Positions 37,779 to 48,925 are shown, counted from the stretch's first letter. The stretch is 64,000 nucleotides of DNA from Blastobasis lacticolella (GCA_905147135.1 LR990050.1:14382001-14446000), one strand, 5' to 3'. Translations and numbers: made by a program. Notes: generated from the sequence alone by a model not told the origin.

Positions 37779-37828
37779 ATCGCCACGCAGAGGTCCCGAG
37801 TTCGATTCCTGGCCGCGCAGAAATTAAC
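37779..37828 (+). repeat. tRNA-headed SINE (family S1), head fragment
   Basis: Only cgccacgcagaggtcc, the B-box-like gagttcgattcct and gcagaaatta remain. Confidence 0.6.
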
Positions 37829-38083
37829 CTCATCTCCAAAATTTTAACCTAACTCTAAGTCTTCTCTAGTAATTATGTAGCTTCAAGATCGTTGTCGAGA
37901 AACCTAGATTGTCTATATTAAAAAATAGATGTACGTAAAAATAACATTAAAAATATGAAAGTAGAATAAAAATATGGTCAAAAAAAGGGATAATTTGTAT
38001 TTTTTTAAAGGTTGTAACCCAGAGTCACCAAATATAGACGTACACGGCGTACACCATTCCATGTATGTATAAGGCTCGAACTC

Positions 38084-39230
38084 CACTCATGCAGTGCTGT
38101 GCACTGCGCGGCGCACCGCACGGTGCCACGTCACGGTGACAACAAAGGAAACCGTGGTGTTATTCTGGTTTTTCAAGTTAAGCAACGTCCGCACGAGAGA
38201 TTTACGAGAGATTGTGTGTCAGGCAACGTTTGCACAAGAGCTTTTTCTACCCTTTACGCGCGTTATTTTAAACGACTTGCATAATTATTGACCATATGTC
38301 TTCTCGACTGTGTTTTCACAAGCGGGCGTAAAAAAGTGACCGCAGATTTTTTTAACCTGCCGACTCAATTGCAACGAAGAGAAACGTACAAAAAGGATAT
38401 CATTAATTTTGGATTAAAATAATAATAGTTCCGGCCAAAAAATAATTATACAATTTTCAGAGAGACCATATAATTTCTACGATTTACGTGAGCGATAATT
38501 TCGAAGTTACTCAAGTTTTCAGTTTGACAGCTGTCATCCGCAATGTAGATCGCTAGGAGAAGTATAAATTCTCTTCAGGAACTAGTGTTCTAGGAGTAAT
38601 AGTTTCAGAGGTATTACAGTCTCATGTTTGACAGCTGCCATCCGAAATGTAAATCTCGACGAGTACCAGCATTTATTTTTATAAACTTGTGTTGTAGAAC
38701 CAAACCAGCCTTATTTATAATTCAGGATGAACTGAGAAGAAAATGACGAAAGGATCACGAAAGCGAAACAACTACGATAAATGTTACAGAATCAGAAAAA
38801 GGGGAGGGGCTTACGCATAAGCGGTCAACATTTCTTTGACAATGTCGAATTCCTATTTCATTCATACGCGTTGAATCTGTACTAAAAAAGAAAACAGATA
38901 TATGTGTGTAAACTATGTCACATAAAGAGGAAAGATTCGAACTGTTGGTTAAAAGAAACAGTCATGTGTGACGTCTCATGTTGACATCTGCTGACATCGC
39001 GCCGCACACTGCACGATGGGGCCAAATTGAAAAGATGTAGACGAAATTTATACAGAACTGACATTTCGGTGTTTGATTCCGGGTTTTGCCCCATCATGCA
39101 GTGCGCCGCGCTGCACAGTGGGCATTTCGCCACCTGTCAATGTACTTGCATACAAACTGCTCGGCGTGCAACAAGTTTTGCCACATCGTACAGTACGCCG
39201 CGCGGCGCTCTTCAATGTGTCTCAGCGCTA
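38084..39230 (+). mobile_element. DNA-transposon-like element with GCAGTGCGC palindromes, copy A
   Basis: The left end ccactcatgcagtgc is the complement of the end of copy B (gcactgcatgagtg at about 55024-55037). Several GC-rich partial palindromes (gcagtgcgccgcgc, cgccgcgcggcgc) lie in the last 250 bases. The interior carries two units of an approximately 110-base repeat (38515-38690). About 700 bases match 54230-55035. No transposase frame. Superfamily unknown. Confidence 0.65.
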
Positions 39231-39247
39231 AGGCCTGCAGGAACAAG

Positions 39248-39345
39248 TTTATAAGTGGCCTAGCACCCATAATACAAGTTTTGCTTACTTTGGGGCTAGA
39301 TGGCGCTGTATGAATTGACAAAGCATATTTATTTCTTTATTTTAT
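39248..39345 (+). repeat. tRNA-headed SINE (family S1), 3' fragment
   Basis: It begins in the body at tagcacccataatac and contains ttgcttactttggggc, tagatggcgctg at 39297-39308 and a TTTATT tail. Confidence 0.65.
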
Positions 39346-40675
39346 ATGAAAATTAAATGGTAATGTACAATTACCTCATGATGACATAATCAGAACTTTG
39401 ATATAGTATATTAGGGGTCTATAGCGATAATTTTGATGTCATGTTGTTAGGTTTTTAAACAAAAAAAGAAAGTGGTTACTGCCGATATACATAAGCAATA
39501 CTAGAGCTCACCTTACTCACTTACAGCTATGGTAGCGAGCTGAAACTACTATTTTGCCGTCAACCTTACTCGCTTTCAGCTATAGTTGCCAGCTGACTAC
39601 CATATTGGCATCAAGCGAGCCCGTCGCCAGAACCGTGTGTCCGCTTATTAGTGCATGCACAGCGACGGCGGGCGCATATTAAAATTGATTGCGTTTCGCA
39701 ACAATTGAAACTGTCCGGGAGTGGAGCCGGCGCAAAACGCAAATTGAGTTTTGGGTTGGCGGTGTACCTGCCGACGCGATGCAGCGCGGTAAAATCGCCA
39801 TGAGCCTTACACACAGACGTATCGAAACCTGTCGATATCGATGTAAGTGATGTCGATATCGATGCGGTGTACCTATAATGTACGCACCCTGATGCGATGT
39901 AGGTACGGCAGAGTAGAATTCGGGTGAGACGCCTTTCATACTTAGAGTATATTATTACTCTAGGTAGAGTATATTAATTAATATCTTAGTTGCCTTAGAT
40001 GTATCAGTTGCTCCATAGACTTGAAAATGGGCAATAACGTTCTCTGTTGTCTATCTTAATTACTGCGATCTACTCCGTCTCAAATATTCTCAAGTGTGGA
40101 GATAGTAAATATCTACATTAATGTGGAGTCGTCTAGCAGTGGGCACATATTAATTACGAAGGCCTAGTGTAAATTGGAGGATTTCTTCAAGATCTTTCTT
40201 TCATTGTAAAAGGTTGGTAAATGTATTGTTCACAGACTCTAAAACTCCATAGTTTAAAATTCAAAACAAAAAGAGTCGTGCTACTGCACAGTCACTTTTG
40301 TATTTGCATTTAATGGTAAAGCATTGAACATTGAATGCCCATTCAATTTTGTTTGTAGCAATTAAAAGTAATGGGAAATAAAACTTCTTGCAACCGCATA
40401 AAATCATGCATTATGTATAGATGTAGTATGGTGTTTAAAAATAAACATCGCTTTGAAAATGAAATCGAATAAAAACTATGAATGTCCAACAAAGAGACGT
40501 GGCCATCAATGTGTAAATATGCAAATTTTAGATGGACAAAATGTACTTACATGAATATCGGCGACGTAGTGCGGAATAAAAATTCATGGAGTGTTACGCA
40601 AATACGGGGATATGAGTACTTTTGCGAGCTGTTGAGTTCAAATGAGCGCGTTTTAAAGTAAATTCTTGCAGTAAA
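39346..40675. other. No gene seen
   Basis: Contains a near-duplicated 50-base unit (cttactcac/gctttcagctat...agctgact) at 39510-39600 and a tcgatatcgatg cluster at 39830-39862. No coding feature. Confidence 0.4.
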
Positions 40676-40678
40676 CAG

Positions 40679-40867
40679 AGGGCCTAGTGTGAGTTCCGCT
40701 TCGATTTTACTTAACTATCGCGTTTGCGTTTACGTCGAAATTAGTATGAAGAAAAAAACTTCATTTACGTACCACTAGGCGGCGCTATATATTTTTTCAT
40801 ACTAATTTTCACGTAAACGCAAACGCGATAGTTAAGTTAAATCGAAGCGGAACTCACACTAGGCCCT
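40679..40867. mobile_element. Palindromic MITE with CAG target duplication
   Basis: A 189-base element whose arms (agggcctagtgtgagttccg inward) are inverted copies over some 75 bases, leaving a short unpaired centre around 40760-40795. CAG occurs directly on both sides (40676-40678 and 40868-40870). The centre contains ccactaggcggcgcta. No coding potential. Confidence 0.85.
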
Positions 40868-41155
40868 CAGTCCTCAAGATAGAGAGACAGTATTATATGT
40901 CGTAGGGAGCCGAAAAATGCAGGCAGTGCAGGCGGCACTAAGGTAAAGGCTGGCGAGGCCTATGTCCTTTGTTCAGTGGTCGACATCTGCAGCAAAAATG
41001 GTGATAATTATCACCCTATACTAGGCTAGTACTGGGCATGGCCTTCCCCAATGAACGCCAACCCTCAGCTTTCTCAATAGGAAACGGGACAAATTTTGTA
41101 TAGCTGCATCACCAGCGACGAGTTATGAAATGAATTCTAAAGATGGTAACTGGTA

Positions 41156-41400
41156 GAGCTCGTCTAGTCTAAAATGACGCGCCCCACTATCGCATTAACG
41201 CACACAAGCAAGTTTAAAATATGGACGCAATACATATACAAATGCCGTTGTAATTGGTCATTCAGTTGCCGGTGAAATTCAAACGTAGGAGCACGCGTCG
41301 TTCATTGGCTCCCACACAGATGAAGTGTCGTTATCAATATTTGCACATCTAAATCCACTAACTAAGTAGTGGGGCGCGTCATTTTAGACTAGACGAGCTC
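41156..41400. mobile_element. TA-flanked MITE, copy 1
   Basis: Termini gagctcgtctagtctaaaa and its complement form inverted repeats of about 33 bases. TA flanks both sides (41154-41155 and 41401-41402), fitting a Tc1/mariner-type element. 245 bases, no coding potential. A close copy in opposite orientation is at 63592-63835. Confidence 0.85.
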
Positions 41401-41564
41401 TACTGATATCAATATTTATTATAAAAAAAGCATTACTTTTAATTATTATTTTAAAATAAGTATGTAATTATTATATGTTACCCATAATATTACCTACAGT
41501 ACCTATATAAGTAATATCAGTAAACTAAATAAAAAAGCCGATCACTTACACTTGGCGGTTTGGT

Positions 41565-41805
41565 GTTTGGTAGAGTAGAATAGCACCAACACTTTACTCT
41601 CATGGGTGTCGAACAAGGCGACTAATGTTTTGAAGGTAAGTTTTCGTATTATGGAAAATGGGCAGCAGCGTTTTTGTTGTTATGTATAGAACATCGCAAA
41701 CTCCAACCCTCCTGCCAAGCGTGGAGATTACGCCAACAACCTCCCCTTTCGTGGGAGAGGCCCCAAGTCCTGCAGTGGACTGTTCCGGGCTGTAATGAGA
41801 GATCA
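41565..41805 (+). repeat. RTE-tailed short retroposon (family S3)
   Basis: Shows tagagtagaatagcacc, gggtgtcgaacaaggcgac, aaatgggcagcag, ctgccaagcgtggagatta and cctgcagtggactgt. Confidence 0.7.
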
Positions 41806-42344
41806 CTTACAAAAAGTTGCATTTCCAAGACGTACTATGCAATTTTTTCTTTATTCAAAGAAAACAATCACCTTCCTTGTTGGCAGCTATATTTCCTGAT
41901 TAGGTAACTTGTTCGAAAGTTTGTGGCAAATTTTTGGCGACAGGACAAGAATGATGGTCGGAGCAGCCGAGTGCGGTCGCTTTCGGAAACAAGAACTTAT
42001 GTATTAAAAATGCAACGTCCTCAATATAGTAAGGGGTCAAAATTCCACAGTTTAATATAAATAGATGGGTTATATGCCCATTTTAAGGGTATGTTCCGGG
42101 TTTCCTACCGCGTGCCTTTGTACCCAGAACCGGAAAATACCTTTAAAATGTGTGATAATACCCGCAATAGTTTAAAACATTATGAGTTATTATTCTACTG
42201 TATATATGTGTGTACCATAAATAGATCAGTAGGCCAACAAAGTTCCATTGCAATAAACTGAAAATATTGAATCAATCATACATAATCGCAAAAGTAACAA
42301 TTTCTATCATTAAAATCAGTGAATTCTTAGTAACAGAGTTACTA

Positions 42345-42550
42345 CAGCATACAGCGTGCTTGCTAGATCGGAACCGAAAGCTAAGCAACGCATGTAGAGT
42401 TCAGGAACTAGATAGGTGACCGTTCCGTACTTTGAGGCTAGACGTTTGTCTAGCCTCAAAGCACCAACTAGCTCGTCACTCGTACTTCGAACCCTAATAC
42501 CATTGGCGAAGCGAGGTTGGCTGAGCAGTTCACAACTGCCCTTACCTACA
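42345..42550 (+). repeat. 5S rRNA-derived SINE
   Basis: gctaagcaacgcatg, then aactagataggtgaccg, correspond to the 5S internal promoter. The body reaches ccattggcgaagcgaggtt. A 14-bp-arm hairpin occupies 42430-42461. Confidence 0.65.
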
Positions 42551-44035
42551 TTAGTTTACAGTAATTTTAATATAAATTGTATTTAAAAATACCAATACAT
42601 AGTCAACTTAATGCAAGTAACACAATAGACACTGATCACACTCAGGGTGACCTTATCCCATGATTGATTGTGACAAATCGGACACAAGTACATTTTCCAT
42701 TAGCCCAATGAAGATCCTTGTTGAGATAAAGAAAATGAATTACGCGACAATTACTGGCAAGTCATGTAGAAATAATTTAAAATTTGAATTTAGAATATGT
42801 TAAATTTATTTGTTTCTTATTTGATTCGTAGTACAGCCGTTCTAGCTATCTTTGACAGCTGCATGGTAGAAAATTGACAGGTCGAAATTCGACTATTCTA
42901 CCATCATCTACATTGACTCTGATTGTGTAGGATCATCCGCCAATCCGCCTCCTTTGTACACCGAAAGTACGTGAATTGTCTATGGACCAAGTTCTACCAC
43001 AAACGATAGTTTATATCAAATTCCATACATTTTATCTACCACAAACGATTGTAGATTAACTAACTAAGGCCGCTGTAGTCTTATACATTACTAGCTGAAC
43101 CTTTGCGACTTCTTTCGGATGGAGTCCTACACAAAACTATATTAATCTTTTGAATTACTCAATCTGTTCTTGAGAACCGCATTAAAATCCGTTGCGCAGT
43201 TTAAACTATCTAAGCGTACAACCATACACAGGGACAGAAGGAGGGAAGCGCCTTTGTTTTATACTTACTATGTAAAGAATAACCAGTAAGTCTTTGATCA
43301 AATTAACTCGTTGATAGGTATATATTTACGATCAAGATATATTATAAAATCCACAATCCTCATCATCATCTTAATGATCAATAATAATAATTTCAGAATT
43401 CTCCACTTCGAATATTGAAATAACTTTTCTGTGATATGAATTATTTCATTTCATTCATTTCAGGTTCATTATCTATTGGAAGCATTATCCAGCCAAACTT
43501 GAATTATGAGCAGGCCCCATATTATTATATTCTAAGCGAGCGAAACTGCGGGACATCAAAACAAGCAGATAAAAGAAAAGTTTTAAGACTAAAGTTCTTC
43601 AATCTAATGGAAGATAAGTAGATGGGTATTATGCTGTGTATTAATTTTGGCTTTTAACTTAATTTTCACCTTCAAGACCGTCTTGTGTTTGATGACAGCG
43701 CCCTCAGAAATTCGAAGTTGAAAACTTTCCAGCCAACTTCTCTCAGTTTTGAATGACAGATTTTTCGAATGAATTAGAACGAGTGATATTCCCTTCGTTA
43801 CTTTATATGTTTCGTAAAGAAACTTTGCTGCTCACTTAATTCCAAGTTTCGAACTTCAAACACGAGTACATCCAACTTCGGTTTAGAAATGTTTCGCCTG
43901 TAGACTTCACAACATCTTACAGCTTACAATATAATGTTTACGTTAAACTGGTATTTTAAGTTTTGGAAGGAAGTTGTTCCATCCTTAGTATACTCGTATA
44001 TTATTATTCCAAGGCAAAATCATAAAATATTTTTT
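42551..44035. other. No gene seen apart from a Helitron-like copy
   Basis: AT-rich sequence with a few short open frames and no recognised content. Confidence 0.45.
43090..43278 (-). repeat. Helitron-like short element H1
   Basis: Reverse copy: ACTAG at 43090, diverged hairpin (tgcgacttctttcg), ccgcattaaaatccgttgcg, agcgtacaaccatac and gcgcctttgttttat at the far end. Confidence 0.5.
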
Positions 44036-45308
44036 CTATATTTTCCTTACTTTTTTTTTTATTACTTTACTAGCCAGGCATTTGACCGCCACCTCACCTG
44101 GTGGTAAGTGACGATGCGGTCGATGATGGAGCATGCCTAGGAACAGCCTATTCACTCTAGCCTTGAAGGCATCCAGATTATATTGATCAGGGAACACACT
44201 CGCAGGCAACGCATTCCACTCCTTAGCCGTACGCATTATAAAAGTCGAGTCAAAGCAGCTCGTGCGGATAGTTGGAAGATCCACGACATAAGGATGAAGC
44301 GCTCGCCCGGATCGCGTCTCCCGATGGCGGAAAGGGGCCGGCGGAATGAGGTCGTGCAACTGCTTCGCACACTCTCCGAAGTGCAACCTGTAGAAAACCG
44401 ACAAACGCGCAACCCTACGCCGATACTCGAGGCTCTGCAGCTTAGCCTCAATTAACTGCGGATCACAAATTAATCTCTTTGTCCGTTTTCCCACCGAATC
44501 CAAAGCAGCCAGTTGGTATTTGGCTGATCCATCCCAGAGGTGGCAGCAGTACTCCATGCAAGATCGGACTTGTGCTTGATATAATTGAAGCAACTGCCTT
44601 GAAGTGAAGTACCGCTTAACCTTCAAGAGAATTCCAAGTTTTTTTGCAGCAGTCTTGGCTTTTGATTCGATGTACTGTCCAAAGTTGAGATTGGTTGACA
44701 GCTCAACACCCAGGAGCTGTAGGTTGTCTGTAATTTCCACAGACACACCCCGGAAAGTCGGAGCTAGATGGAATGGACTCCGTTTAGCGGAAAACAAACA
44801 CACCTGTGTTTTGATGACGTTGAACGACACTAGATTGGCTTCGCCCCAATCGGACACTGCCTTGAGAGCCTCGTTCAAGCGACCAACCATGGCCTCTCGA
44901 CAAGACTGAATATCGCCCCTGCTAGCTTTTGCATCTGACAGATATCTATCCGTTACTGTGCTGTCGTCTGCGTACCCAAAGATACCGGGTTCAAGCAGAT
45001 TGTTAATATGCAGCAGGAAAAAGAGTCGCGGACAGAACCGACCCTTGAGGAACTCCCGCGTCGATAGCCTTAAGTTCAGACGTGTAACCGTCTAGAACTA
45101 CACGGATTGATCGTTCACTCAGAAAATCCGATATCCAGGTGCAAAAGCCAGCAGGAATACCATATGAGGGAAGCTTGCTTAAAAGGGCTGCGTGCCAAAC
45201 CCTGTCAAAGGCCTTGGAGATATCGAGAGACACAGCAAGGGCCTCGCCATGCCTCTCAATTAGTCTCAATTTCTCATGAGAAACAAACAGTCTTATACAG
45301 AATAACAT
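44036..45308 (-). pseudogene. Jockey-like non-LTR retrotransposon reverse transcriptase, 5'-truncated, frameshifted
   Basis: Minus-strand remnant of a LINE ORF2. The upstream part (45308-45003) has the first catalytic aspartate block LDISKAFDRVW and GVPQGSVLSATLF. The downstream part has the catalytic FGYADD (YADD codons at 44963-44974) and an intact C-terminal domain of about 300 residues to the stop at 44036. The two parts lie in different frames; one extra base in the A-run at 45018-45022 (+ strand) accounts for it. Endonuclease and ORF1 regions are missing, so the copy is 5'-truncated as usual for target-primed insertion. The 3' end carries a T-run on the + strand near 44051-44060. The C-terminal block (Y.AQVRS.MEYC.HLWDG) resembles Jockey-clade elements. 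Confidence 0.85.
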
Positions 45309-45404
45309 TTCAAAAACATAATAAATACGGACCTATAGTTTCCTAAATTCATACATACTACCTATAACAGCAAACCAAACGATCTACCTACATTATATAC
45401 ATTT

Positions 45405-45560
45405 TTTATTTTAGACTATCCAGGCATTTGACCGCCATCTCACCTGGTGATAAGTGACGATGCGGTTAAAAATGGAGCATGCCCGTCTAGGAACAGCCTA
45501 TTCACTCTAGCCTTGAAGGCGTCCAGATTATAGTGATCATGGAACACACTCGCAGAGATA
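45405..45560 (-). pseudogene. 3'-end fragment of the same Jockey-like LINE
   Basis: About 150 bases matching the 3' end of the element at 44051-44200, including the segment that reads ccaggcatttgaccgcc on the + strand and the following stretch around gaacagcctattcactctag. Only the extreme C-terminus and 3' untranslated region remain. It lies about 100 bases upstream of the longer copy in the same orientation. Confidence 0.75.
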
Positions 45561-46220
45561 TATAAAAATACCTATCATAAAAATAAAGTAAAACAATTAA
45601 AAAACAATTACATGGGAGGAATGTTTGTTCTTAAACATTACCAAATATTTTTCAATTTACAATTTATTAACAATCCATAACAGTCCACTGCTGGATTAGT
45701 GCCTCTTCCACATTAACGGGGGTATAGCTTTCTGAGGGACATTCCGAGGGACAGCGGCGTGGATGCATTTTTTAAATATGTTATATTTTAGTATTAGTGT
45801 TTATTAAATTTTACCTTAAATCGAAAAGGTACGTCGCGTGTAAGTCCCGTCTAATATAATCATATTTTTTACTTAATTTCTTAAGGTCTTTGTTAATATT
45901 TTGTCTGTAAATAAATATTTTTTATTCCTTATTTGCCTAAATGCCTCACAATTGAATTGATCCATACTCTTCTCTTTCTGACATCACACGGCCAACCGAC
46001 CACCGGACGGATACCGAACAGTATCTCCATCTTTGTTTTAATGAGCACATTATCCATTTCAAACACACCGTATAAAATGCTCTATGATTTTATATACTAG
46101 TGGACCCGACGCGACTTCGTTCGCGTGGCGTATCCTACCCCTGCTCTACCCCTACCGCAACCCTTTACCTACCCTAGGTGTAGGGTAGGTGTAGGTTAGG
46201 TTAAGTGATAGGCAACTCTT

Positions 46221-46310
46221 TACACCTGCCCTACACCTGCCCTACACCTGCCCTACACCTGCCCTACACCTGCGCTACACCTGCCTTACACTTACCCTAC
46301 ACCTACTTTA
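46221..46310 (+). repeat. Minisatellite, 11-base unit
   Basis: The unit acacctgccct is repeated about eight times, exact in the first five and diverged at the end (acacttaccct, acacctacttt). It lies inside a Helitron-like element and ends just before an S1 SINE. Confidence 0.85.
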
Positions 46311-46325
46311 TATCTAGTCTACACC

Positions 46326-46582
46326 GACGACCTGAGTGGTTCAGTAGTCAACATGCCGGTCTGCCACGCAAGAGGTCCCGGGTTCGATTCCCGGCCGGGC
46401 AGAAATTGAAAAGATGAATAATAATTTCTGTTACGGGTCTGGGTGTTCTATGTATAATAAGTATGTATTTAAAAGTATTCTATAAGTAGTTTATCAGTTA
46501 TCTAGCACCCATAACTCAAGCTTTGCTTACTTTGGAGCTAGATGGCGCTGTGTGAATTTGTCCACGATTATTTATTTATTTA
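46326..46582 (+). repeat. tRNA-headed SINE (family S1), full length
   Basis: One of the best-preserved copies: gacgacctgagtggttcag head, B-box-like gggttcgattccc, full body, distal tagatggcgctg at 46539-46550 and ATTTATTTATTT tail. It directly follows an 11-base minisatellite. Confidence 0.82.
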
Positions 46583-47115
46583 CCTACCGTACACCTACCG
46601 GACTTTACCCGATAAACCCGTGTACCCTTACTTTTTCCCCCCTTTTTTTCTTGCTTATAAAACTTCCTTTTGCATCACTCATCTATTGTTGCAAACTGCA
46701 TTAAAATTCTTTGCGCAGTACAAAAGATCTACGCGTACATCGATACATATAGACAGACGACGGCAAGCAACTTTATTTTACACAATGTATAGATAGACTA
46801 CCGTCATTTATTCGTGTGTACCTACTCATGTCGGCTTGTCATATTCTGCGGAGGAAGTTTTCGGCGGAGAACTGTCATGTTCCTCATCACAATGGCTGGC
46901 ACCCGGCGAATTTCGCATTTACGTTGCCGGAGTCCCGTCGGGAATTAGACGAGGAAGGTACAAACATTGTCGTACAAAATAATCCTGTGTCAATAGAGTA
47001 GCTATGTACTGGTGGAGTTGTATACTTACCAACTTTCGGTTACCTAAATTGAAACTTGTCTTAAGGCTGATAAATATTGTAAATTTTTTTCAGTAAACTT
47101 TTTTAAGATAAAGAG

Positions 47116-47123
47116 GTTTTTAC
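47116..47123. repeat. Left 8-bp target site duplication of hAT copy 2
   Basis: Octamer gtttttac, repeated exactly at 48538-48545. Confidence 0.86.
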
Positions 47124-47330
47124 TAGATATGAAACGGATAGTTGTTTGGCCGGATACCGGACACCGGATATCCGGCCAGCTTCCTAGCCGGATAGCCGAA
47201 TATCCGGCGGCCGGATATTTGGCAGGAAGTAGTCTCTGAACAAGTTTGTGCAAGCTGTGATCGCAGCATGGGACTTTATACGATGTGTTTATGTAATTTC
47301 AAGTCTTCGTTTAATGTGAATAAAAACAAA

Positions 47331-47525
47331 ATCGTGGACAAATTCACACAGCGCCATCTAGCCCCAGAGTAAGCAAAGCTTGTGTTATGGGTGCTAGATA
47401 ACTGATTAACTACTTATATACTTTTAAATACATACTTATTATACATAGAACACCCAGACCCGTAACAGAAATTAAAATTCATCATTTCAATTTCTGCTCG
47501 ACCAGGAATCCGGGACCTCTTGTCT
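47331..47525 (-). repeat. tRNA-headed SINE (family S1) inserted in hAT copy 2
   Basis: Reverse complement of the S1 body and distal part, starting with atcgtggacaaattcac. The tRNA-like head is cut near the B-box. Confidence 0.75.
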
Positions 47526-47711
47526 AACGAACTAAACCAAATTAAAAAATATGTAAAAAATACATTATTATAGTAAACAGCACTTGTCAAAACTACACAC
47601 GACAAAAATGCGCATTTATGCTGATCAACGGGTGTCACCCTGTTGGGCAAAGTACATAATGTCCACACTCGTGGAAGTTACAAAGTCACACCTATGCCCG
47701 AGAAAATTTGA

Positions 47712-48230
47712 GAACGCTCAATGCGATGGTGTGGGCATGTGCTCCACCGCCACAAAGATCACCATATTGCAAGTAGCTCTAAATTTGGCGACGACGACTC
47801 GCTGACGCGGAAGACACCCACACGCCACCTGGCTGACGGCGGACCAACGGGACCTGAAGGACAATATTGTTGATGCTGCTACTGCTCAGAATAAATAAAT
47901 AAATATTCGTGAACAAATTCACACAGCGCCATCTAGCCCCAAACTAAGCAAAGCTTGTACTGTGGGTGCTAGATAACTGATATACTACCCAAATTTTTTT
48001 TTTATAAATACATTGGACACCCAGACCCGTAACAGAAATTAAAATTCAACATTTCAATTTCTGCCCGGCCGGGAATCGAACCCGGGACCTCTTGCGCGGC
48101 AGACCGGCTGCCGGCCGGCCGGAATGTTGACCATTGAACCACTCAGGTCGTCGAATAGAATAGAGAGAAATGAAGGAAGCAGACAAGGAGAGCTGACTCC
48201 AGCTATTGGAAAACGCATAGTGCAAAAAGA
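47712..48230 (+). pseudogene. RTE reverse transcriptase remnant inside hAT copy 2, split by a SINE
   Basis: The frame at 47712 reads ERSMRWCGHVLHRHKDH, the RTE C-terminal block, with the conserved Gly that copy 1 has lost. In another frame TADQRDLKDNIVDAATAQ follows up to 47886. A SINE then intervenes, and RKQTRRADSSYWKT resumes after about 48160. Together these are the last part of an RTE ORF, broken by a frame change and the insertion. Confidence 0.65.
47891..48153 (-). repeat. tRNA-headed SINE (family S1) inserted in hAT copy 2, full length
   Basis: Complete reverse-orientation copy ending in ctcaggtcgtcg. AGAATA occurs just before its tail and again just after its head, a probable target duplication. 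It splits the RTE remnant carried by the hAT element. Confidence 0.8.
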
Positions 48231-48537
48231 AGAGACCAGAAATCTATTAAAATGTTTTGCTAACCTACCAACTGAACGATACGAGTAGAATAGGCGCCGA
48301 TGCCGACATAATCAATAGTGTTTTGATTAATATTTATGGTTTTTGTACGTTTTGAGACGACTTTTTACTCGACTGCTACAGAAGGGAGCAAAGTTACTTT
48401 TATTAACTTTTCATACTTTTTTTTACTATCCGGTATCCGGCCGGATATTAACGCATTATCCGGTATCCGGCCGGATAGTAAATTATGGCCGAATAGGCCG
48501 GATACCGGATAGTGGCCGGATATCCGTTTCATCTCTA

Positions 48538-48545
48538 GTTTTTAC
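48538..48545. repeat. Right 8-bp target site duplication of hAT copy 2
   Basis: Exact partner of 47116-47123. Confidence 0.86.
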
Positions 48546-48734
48546 GTACAGGGTAGGCCACGTGCCGGTGTCACACCTATTGCAAACGTCCATAGGCTAC
48601 GGTAACTGCATAGGTATCATCAGGCAGTCGTAAGCTAGTATAAAAAAATCAAAGTGAACAACATAATAATAACAAAACCACCTACTTAAACTTATTTATC
48701 GTAAACAACTTTTTTAATAGAAAATATTAAGTAG

Positions 48735-48925
48735 TAACGTTTTCGAGGCAAAAGATCTATAGTCTCCGTAGGCTGGAAAATGGGCAGCAGCTTTTTCCAT
48801 TGTTACATTTATAACACTGCGATCTCTAACCCGCCTACCAAGCGTGCAGATTATGGCAATAACCTCCCCTTTCGTGGGAGAGGATCTAAGTACTGCAGTG
48901 GATTGTTATGGGCTGTGATGATGAT
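48735..48925 (+). repeat. RTE-tailed short retroposon (family S3), 5'-truncated
   Basis: Begins at gtaacgttttcgaggc and ends ctgtgatgatgat. It lacks the first third of the family. Confidence 0.7.

Larger units (their letters stand above)
46097..46797 (-). repeat. Helitron-like short element H1, interrupted
   Basis: Reverse copy from ACTAGT and hairpin cgcgacttcgttcgcg on the left to the family's 5' part on the right (gcattaaaattctttgcgc, ctacgcgtacatcg). The middle holds a minisatellite and a full S1 SINE. Confidence 0.5.
47124..48537. mobile_element. Non-autonomous hAT-type DNA transposon, copy 2
   Basis: Second member of the family at 4157-5255. It starts TAGATATG and ends CATCTCTA and is flanked by the exact 8-bp duplication gtttttac at 47116-47123 and 48538-48545. 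CCGGATA palindrome arrays lie at 47149-47217 and 48428-48525. It is longer than copy 1 because two tRNA-headed SINEs (47331-47525 and 47891-48153) were later inserted. The internal RTE remnant is shared with copy 1. No transposase frame. Confidence 0.88.

Noticed and set aside
44183..44909. Plus-strand frames of 90-101 codons over the Jockey-like LINE
   Set aside because: They are antisense shadows of the reverse transcriptase frame on the minus strand.
46369..46402. B-box and tRNA-like sequence suggesting a tRNA gene
   Set aside because: The same block recurs at many sites with a shared non-tRNA body, so it belongs to the S1 SINE.
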